DNA of 11,359 nucleotides from positions 1 to 11,359 of the forward strand of contig CAZSLS010000216.1 in assembly GCA_964607575.1 (NCBI GenBank), given 5' to 3'. Within the stretch, counting starts at the first letter, position 1, and every line of letters begins with the position of its first letter. The notes beneath the pieces are model-generated. The model made no database searches. It saw only the letters and a list, made by a program, of their open reading frames with translations, and was not told the DNA's origin. Below are positions 7,282 through 11,359 of this stretch, piece after piece. The stretch is from BS750m-G57 sp964607575 (GTDB lineage Bacteria; Planctomycetota; Phycisphaerae; SM23-33). The position numbers and the translations under genes are program-made.

Positions 7282-7663
7282 CGATGATGTAGATCTGACC
7301 GCCGCAACCAAACTCGCGCTTGAGTCCAACGGGCACAACGTCCGAGTCGCACTGGATATCGACAGCGCAAAACAGGAGATGCTGGAAGAGGTACCCGAAC
7401 TGGTAATCCTCGACGTGATGTTCCCCGAAGACAGCGCCGCGGGATTCAGTCTGGCCAGAGACATGCACTCCGACGATACGCTCTCGGCGGTTCCGATCGT
7501 CATGCTGACCGCCATCAATGCCGAAATCCCCCTGGGCTTCAGTCCTGACGACATCGACGAGACGTGGCTGCCCGTCAAGAGCTTCCTCGAGAAGCCCGTG
7601 GACTTCGCGACGCTTCTTGCCAAGGCCGATGAAATGCTTGAAGACAAGCCCTCCGGCACCTGA
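7259..7663 (+). CDS. Single-domain (CheY-like) response regulator
   Basis: Receiver domain only, 134 residues with no output domain. The acidic pocket is D8-D9-D10, the phospho-acceptor is D52 (VILDVMFP), the switch residue is T84 (VMLTA), and the conserved lysine is K112 (LEKPVD). Between T84 and K112 the loop is about ten residues longer than in CheY (NAEIPLGFSPDDIDETWLP, ending at a conserved-looking LPV). AAGGAG at 7247-7252 precedes the ATG. The gene begins inside the last codons of the kinase gene, so the two are almost certainly a cognate pair. Without a DNA-binding domain it must act on a protein partner, or as a phosphate shuttle or sink; the target is not visible here. Confidence 0.9.
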   Translation: MANILVVDDDVDLTAATKLALESNGHNVRVALDIDSAKQEMLEEVPELVILDVMFPEDSAAGFSLARDMHSDDTLSAVPIVMLTAINAEIPLGFSPDDIDETWLPVKSFLEKPVDFATLLAKADEMLEDKPSGT

Positions 7664-7682
7664 AGCCTTCGGCAACGGCTTC
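7662..7682 (+). terminator. Weak hairpin at the response regulator stop
   Basis: GAAGCC (7662-7667) and GGCTTC (7677-7682) pair around a 9-base loop that begins inside the stop codon. There is no T-tract, so it is at best a weak terminator. It abuts the left arm of the inverted-repeat element. Confidence 0.25.
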
Positions 7683-7819
7683 TTGCCACGGATGAACACG
7701 GATAAACACAGATGATACGAATATGGAAACGGCAATGACAACGACAACGGCTTCCACTGTTGGTTGTTGTCGTTTGAGTATCCGCACTATCCGTGTTTAT
7801 CCGTGTTCATCCGTGGCAA
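7683..7819. repeat. Large inverted-repeat element built of 10-base units
   Basis: The left arm 7683-7709 and right arm 7793-7819 are perfect reverse complements over 27 bases. Weaker matches continue inward to about 7717 and 7780. Each arm is itself a tandem of 10-base units of the form CACGGATRAA: 7687-7696, 7697-7706 and a degenerate 7707-7716 on the left, with matching units on the right. The 83-base centre carries a second, smaller inverted repeat. I recall CACGGATNAACACGGAT-type sequences as dispersed repeats in planctomycete and other environmental genomes, which would make this a MITE-like or REP-like element. No transposase or target-site duplication is visible. Short open frames across it encode the familiar artefact string CLSVFIRGK and are not genes. 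Confidence 0.85.
7740..7774. repeat. Nested hairpin inside the inverted-repeat element
   Basis: AACGACAAC (7740-7748) and GTTGTCGTT (7766-7774) are perfect complements around a 17-base loop, in the centre of the larger element. The left side continues as the direct repeat GACAAC-GACAAC. The RNA or single-stranded DNA could fold as a long two-tier hairpin. Confidence 0.6.
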
Positions 7820-7866
7820 AAGACAAAACGAAGTCGATGGCCAAGACTCGACGGGCGAATTGTGCT

Positions 7867-7894
7867 TTGGAATCGTCCCGCCTCCCGTTATCAT
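7867..7894 (+). promoter_or_regulatory. Possible sigma-70-type promoter for the methyltransferase
   Basis: TTGGAA (7867-7872) and TATCAT (7889-7894) are separated by 16 bases. They match four of six and five of six consensus positions. A start near 7901 would leave an untranslated leader of about 36 bases before the GTG at 7937. The site lies between the inverted-repeat element and the gene. Confidence 0.35.
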
Positions 7895-7936
7895 TAAGAT
7901 CGAGGCACGGTCCGACAAGGAAAGGAAGCTGCAAAC

Positions 7937-8815
7937 GTGGGCGCATTGCTGAACTTACTGGCAGACAGGAAGGTGCTTGTCTCCGACGGCGCCTGGGGCA
8001 CGATGCTCCAGGCCAGGGGACTTACGCCCCAGCAGTGCCCCGAGGAATGGAACGTATCCCACGCCCAAGACGTGAAATCCGTGGCTGCGGAATACGCCCG
8101 CGCCGGAAGCGATCTGGTCCTGACCAATACGTTTGGAGGCTCGGCGACGAAGCTTGCAAAAATGGGCTTCCGGGACAAGGTTCGCGAATTCAACCTCGCC
8201 GGCGCCCGCAATTCCCTCCAGGGCGCCCCGGACGCACTGATCGTCGGATCGGTCGGACCAACCGGCGATTTCCTCCAACCGCTTGGCACGGCAACCGCCG
8301 ATGAAATGGAGGCCGTGTTCTGCGAGCAGATCGGCGCGCTGCTGGAGGCCGGACTGAAGGTGATCTGTATCGAAACGATGACCGCTGTCGAAGAAGCGCT
8401 TGCCGCTGTCCGTGCAGCCAGGAAACTCGACCCCGAACTCGATATAATAACCACGTTCACCTTCGACGCCACGCCCAATGGACCCAGGACAATGATGGGC
8501 GTTGATCCGCAACAGGTGGTCGAAGAACTGCCCGCCGCCGGCGCGAACGTACTCGGAGCAAATTGCGGTAACGGTATCGAGCAGATGACCAATATTACTA
8601 ATGAGTTCCGAAAACACACCAACCTGCCTATACTTATACATGCGAACGCCGGTCTACCGGAACTCGTCGATGGTCGGACCGTCTTCAGGCAGAGCCCCGA
8701 AGCGATGGCCGCCCATACGCGGGCGCTCCTCGACGCCGGAGCAAACATAATCGGCGGATGCTGCGGTACGACGCCCGAACATATTACCGCGATGAAAACC
8801 GCACTGAACGCGTAA
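7937..8815 (+). CDS. Homocysteine S-methyltransferase family protein
   Basis: Zinc-dependent methyltransferase of the family formed by the N-terminal domain of MetH, BHMT and MmuM, 292 residues. It probably moves a methyl group to homocysteine to make methionine. The DGAWGTMLQ block (17-25), TNTFGGS (63-69), GSVGPTGDFLQPLG (104-117) and ICIETM (143-148) are typical. The zinc ligands are expected at C210 (GANCGNG) and C275-C276 (GGCCGTTP). No folate, cobalamin or activation domains follow, so this is only the homocysteine half of a MetH-type enzyme; the methyl donor is unknown, and a separate corrinoid protein is possible. The GTG start has AAGGAAG about 8 bases upstream. The transporter gene follows after 18 bases. 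Confidence 0.88.
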   Translation: MGALLNLLADRKVLVSDGAWGTMLQARGLTPQQCPEEWNVSHAQDVKSVAAEYARAGSDLVLTNTFGGSATKLAKMGFRDKVREFNLAGARNSLQGAPDALIVGSVGPTGDFLQPLGTATADEMEAVFCEQIGALLEAGLKVICIETMTAVEEALAAVRAARKLDPELDIITTFTFDATPNGPRTMMGVDPQQVVEELPAAGANVLGANCGNGIEQMTNITNEFRKHTNLPILIHANAGLPELVDGRTVFRQSPEAMAAHTRALLDAGANIIGGCCGTTPEHITAMKTALNA

Positions 8816-8833
8816 ACAGACTGACTCGATATA

Positions 8834-9541
8834 ATGTCACCGGAAATGATATCCCTGTTGGCGGGCACCGCGGTCGTAGGCTTTGTGCATACATTGGCCG
8901 GACCGGATCACTACCTGCCCTTCATCGCCATGGCCAAGGCTCGCCGCTGGTCGACCGCCAGAACCGCCTGGGTTACGTTCGCCTGCGGAATCGGGCACAT
9001 CGCCGGTTCGGTTGTCTTGGGCCTTATAGGTATCGCCGCGGGATGGACGCTTGATGGAATGAAACTCAAGGAATCTGTTCGGGGCGAGTACGCCGCGTGG
9101 TTGCTGATGGCCTTCGGGTTGGCGTACTGCGTCTGGGGAATCCGCCGGGCAATACGCAACAAACCGCACACGCACCACCACGCGCATGTGGGCATCGAGC
9201 ACACTCACCACCACGCGCACAACGTGGACCACGCACACCCCCACAATGAACGCAAGCGAAACATCACGCCGTGGATCCTGTTTACCATATTCGTGTTCGG
9301 TCCGTGTGAGCTGCTCATACCGTTTCTGCTGTGGCCCGCGGCGGCGGGGAGTGTCGCCAGCGTGATCATGGTCGCGTCGGTATTCGCCCTGGTGACGATC
9401 TCAACGATGCTGGCAGTGGTAATGCTGGCGACTTACGGTCTGAATCTCCTGCCCGCCAGGAGCATGCAAAGATACAGCCACGCCCTGGCCGGTGGGGTAA
9501 TATTCCTGTGCGGTGTGGCAATAATACATATGGGGTTGTAG
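8834..9541 (+). CDS. Membrane transporter with His-rich loop, probably Ni/Co type
   Basis: Polytopic membrane protein of 235 residues with about six helices. The first helix carries HTLAGPDHYLPF (19-30), which resembles the metal-binding H-x-D-H signatures of nickel/cobalt transporters and of UreH/RcnA or TauE/SafE-like proteins. GIGH at 52-55 and FGPCELLIP at 155-163 are further conserved-looking polar sites. A loop at 112-137 holds 13 histidines in HxHHHxH-type clusters and would bind Ni, Co or Zn. Direction of transport cannot be read from the sequence. The gene lies 18 bases after the methyltransferase and probably shares its transcript. If that enzyme uses a corrinoid, cobalt supply would be a sensible link, but this is inference. 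No strong ribosome binding site is seen. Automatic pipelines may call it a sulfite exporter. Confidence 0.75.
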   Translation: MSPEMISLLAGTAVVGFVHTLAGPDHYLPFIAMAKARRWSTARTAWVTFACGIGHIAGSVVLGLIGIAAGWTLDGMKLKESVRGEYAAWLLMAFGLAYCVWGIRRAIRNKPHTHHHAHVGIEHTHHHAHNVDHAHPHNERKRNITPWILFTIFVFGPCELLIPFLLWPAAAGSVASVIMVASVFALVTISTMLAVVMLATYGLNLLPARSMQRYSHALAGGVIFLCGVAIIHMGL

Positions 9542-9566
9542 CCCCCCTGGTTCCGGGAGTAACTTA

Positions 9567-10751
9567 GTGTCGTTGAAAAACACCGATCCGTCTGAGTTCC
9601 TGGTAACTGACCCAAAACAGTTCGCCGAGGTTTGCGAGACGCTCAGAGACGCCGGTACGTTCGGATTCGATACCGAATTCATCCGCGAACGAAGCTACGA
9701 ACCGCAATTGTGCCTCATCCAGGCGGCCACGCCCGACCTCATCGCCCTGATCGACCCGTTCAAGGTCGACGCTGGAGCATTCTGGGAACTGGTCGCCGAC
9801 GGCGATATCCGCAAGATCGTACACGCCGGTACGCAGGATTTGGAAATGTGCTATCTGCACATAAAGCGTCCCGGGGCAAACATCTTCGACGTGCAGGTTG
9901 CCGCCGGGATGGTCGGGCTGGGATATCCGCTGTCATACGGTAAGCTCGTACAGGCTCTTCTCGGGGAAAAAACTCTCCAGGACAAGAGCTACAGCGAGTG
10001 GAGCCACCGCCCCTTGAGCCCCGGACAACTCCGCTACGCCGTGGAAGACGTGATCCATCTCGATTCGATCCACAAGATCCTGAAGAAACGGCTGAAGAAA
10101 CTTGGCAGGGAAACATGGTTGCGCCAGGAGATGCAGACTCTCGAGAGTACCGACCTGTTCGATTGCAAACCACAAGACAGATGGCGGCGAGTACAGGGGT
10201 GGCAGCGGTTGAATCGACGAAGACTTGCGATACTCCGCGAGTTGGCGGCTTGGCGCGAACAGGGCGCACGCCGCTACGACCTTCCGCCCCGCACGTTCCT
10301 GCGAGACCAGGTGCTGACCGCCCTTTCACGCCACATGCCCACAACCGTCAAGGAACTGCGCGATACCAAAGGCTTCCCGAAACCACTGGCGGGCAAGGAA
10401 GGCAAAACCGTCCTGCAGGCGATAGAAACCGGACGCAACGTGCCCGAAGCCAAACTGCCCGATCCGAACCAACCGAAAGACGAAAACCCCGTCGACAAGA
10501 TGCTGGTGGATCTCGTCTCGGCGACGGGACAGTCGATATGCCTCGCCGAGGACCTCTGCCACCCGCTCTTCGCCAGCCGCAGCCACTACGCCGCACTCGT
10601 CAGCTCCACGCGATATGGAACGCCCAAACCGGACACACTGAAGTTGCTGACCGGGTGGCGCAAAAAATTCGCCGGTAAGAGGTTGAAGGAAATGCTCGCC
10701 GGTAAGAGGACCATAAAAGTCGCCAACAAGTCAGGACTCGAACTGGACTGA
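9567..10751 (+). CDS. rnd: Ribonuclease D
   Basis: 3'-to-5' exoribonuclease of the DEDDy family that trims tRNA and other small RNA 3' ends in the cytoplasm. Motif I is D35-T-E37 (FDTEFIRE), motif II has D91 (HAGTQDLE), and motif III has Y157 and D161 (RYAVEDVIHL), so the catalytic set is complete. An HRDC domain follows at about 205-290 (WQRL, AAWRE, LPPRTFLRD). The rest (about 305-390) fits the second HRDC-like domain of E. coli RNase D. Length is 394 against about 375 in E. coli. The GTG start has CGGGAG seven bases upstream. The transporter gene ends 25 bases before. The gene is convergent with the HPr-like gene, with only 9 bases between the two stops and no visible terminator. Confidence 0.93.
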   Translation: MSLKNTDPSEFLVTDPKQFAEVCETLRDAGTFGFDTEFIRERSYEPQLCLIQAATPDLIALIDPFKVDAGAFWELVADGDIRKIVHAGTQDLEMCYLHIKRPGANIFDVQVAAGMVGLGYPLSYGKLVQALLGEKTLQDKSYSEWSHRPLSPGQLRYAVEDVIHLDSIHKILKKRLKKLGRETWLRQEMQTLESTDLFDCKPQDRWRRVQGWQRLNRRRLAILRELAAWREQGARRYDLPPRTFLRDQVLTALSRHMPTTVKELRDTKGFPKPLAGKEGKTVLQAIETGRNVPEAKLPDPNQPKDENPVDKMLVDLVSATGQSICLAEDLCHPLFASRSHYAALVSSTRYGTPKPDTLKLLTGWRKKFAGKRLKEMLAGKRTIKVANKSGLELD

Positions 10752-10760
10752 GTTGATAGC

Positions 10761-11359
10761 CTATCTCCGCAAATATGCCAATTCACCGGGCAGGACAATA
10801 TCGTTTCCGAGGTTATCCTCCCCGTAACCGTGCTCGGCCAGCAGTTTCAGATCGTCCAGAACCCGCTTGTCGCCCCTGAAGGTGATCGTAAGTTCAACGT
10901 TGATATCGATCTTCCCGGTCGCCTGAAGACGGGCAACTTCGTCGATGACGCGCTCCAGCAGGGTTCCGCTCTCGCGGACCGGAATATCGGGCAAGACCAG
11001 CGGATGCGCATAGATCATCATCTTTCCGCAATTGGCCAGGTCCAGCACAATCTCCCTGGCGTTTTCCATCACGTCGGCATTCGCGCAGGATGCGCCCCTG
11101 ATGACCTCGTGATCGGCAATCGCGGAAGCCAACCACTGGCGCTTGTGGGCATTGATCGTCTCGTTGGCGCGAAATATCTCCAGCGGCGTGCTGGCGTCGT
11201 AGGAATGCCCGTTCAGTTTCAACCGCACGTCGCTACCGTAGTACAACACGATCTTGGCCACCAGCGTCGACGGGCGGACGTGAAAACCGCGATACCTGGG
11301 TATGGGCAGTTCGACCTCGCATATCTCGGCGTAGCTCTTGAGCATGTCCTGGCAGAGAG
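10761..11359 (-). CDS. HPr-like phosphocarrier protein with extra C-terminal domain (probably partial)
   Basis: Numbered from the ATG at 11345, residues about 8-95 resemble HPr of the PTS system. The R-G-F-H22-V-R-P motif matches GLHARP with the phosphorylatable histidine, and S52 (ASTPLEIF) sits near the regulatory serine region of HPr, although the usual KS is not kept. The stretch 96-194 has no family I recognise; it includes CGKMMIYAHP, an E/R-rich helix and the end GELAYLRR. HPr is normally about 88 residues, so this is roughly twice as long. The frame stays open upstream to the window edge, and AGGA lies too close to the ATG at 11345 to be a good ribosome binding site, so the true start may lie outside. 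The histidine suggests phosphotransfer, but a regulatory or non-PTS role is equally likely. Confidence 0.75.
   Translation of the reverse strand, partial: LCQDMLKSYAEICEVELPIPRYRGFHVRPSTLVAKIVLYYGSDVRLKLNGHSYDASTPLEIFRANETINAHKRQWLASAIADHEVIRGASCANADVMENAREIVLDLANCGKMMIYAHPLVLPDIPVRESGTLLERVIDEVARLQATGKIDINVELTITFRGDKRVLDDLKLLAEHGYGEDNLGNDIVLPGELAYLRR

Noticed and set aside
7683..7819. CRISPR array
   Set aside because: The 10-base units are contiguous with no spacers, and the two arms are inverted relative to each other.
7723..8304. Plus-strand open frame of 193 codons starting in the repeat element
   Set aside because: Its beginning is translated inverted repeat and the rest is a shifted frame of the methyltransferase.
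8816..8833. Terminator or promoter between methyltransferase and transporter
   Set aside because: The gap is only 18 bases and shows no hairpin. A TATAAT at 8829-8834 overlaps the start codon itself and has no -35 partner.
7894..8868. Minus-strand open frame of 324 codons
   Set aside because: It is opposite the methyltransferase gene, is low-complexity (Ser/Ala rich) and matches no family.

Overview
The window is a GC-rich bacterial stretch with tightly packed genes. The protein families suggest a planctomycete-like (PVC-group) bacterium, perhaps Phycisphaerae. The hints are the style of the HPr-like protein and of the single-domain response regulator, and a CACGGATRAA-type dispersed repeat that I recall from such genomes. 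This assignment is an inference and no rRNA is present to settle it.

Region 1 (107-5593) is one six-gene operon, nqrABCDEF, for a Na+-translocating NADH:quinone oxidoreductase (Na+-NQR). The genes overlap by 4, 11, 11 and 4 bases, with a 12-base gap before nqrF. The NADH/FAD/[2Fe-2S] subunit NqrF is present and the ferredoxin-type subunit RnfB is absent, so by content this is NQR and not Rnf. The first subunit is unusual. Its core reads like NqrA, but its C-terminus keeps two complete four-cysteine [4Fe-4S] motifs of the kind found in RnfC and lost from textbook NqrA. Other departures are a cysteine-bearing N-terminal extension in NqrD, a SQAT instead of SGAT flavin site in NqrB, and a short NqrF. 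The first 84 bases are probably the 3' end of an upstream gene.

Region 2 (5594-7663) starts with a 194-base spacer holding small inverted repeats. A membrane-bound histidine kinase follows, then an overlapping single-domain response regulator with no DNA-binding output.

Region 3 (7683-7819) is a 137-base inverted-repeat element with perfect 27-base arms built from 10-base units around a smaller nested hairpin. It separates the two-component pair from the next genes.

Region 4 (7937-10751) holds three same-strand genes: a zinc-type homocysteine S-methyltransferase, a membrane transporter with a histidine-rich loop (probably Ni/Co-type), and ribonuclease D. A convergent minus-strand HPr-like protein with an extra C-terminal domain closes the window and is probably cut by its right edge.

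In cell terms, the NQR would couple NADH oxidation to quinone reduction and Na+ export. The kinase/regulator pair directly downstream may sense membrane or redox state. Methyltransferase, metal transporter and RNase D are housekeeping or accessory genes with no evident link to NQR.
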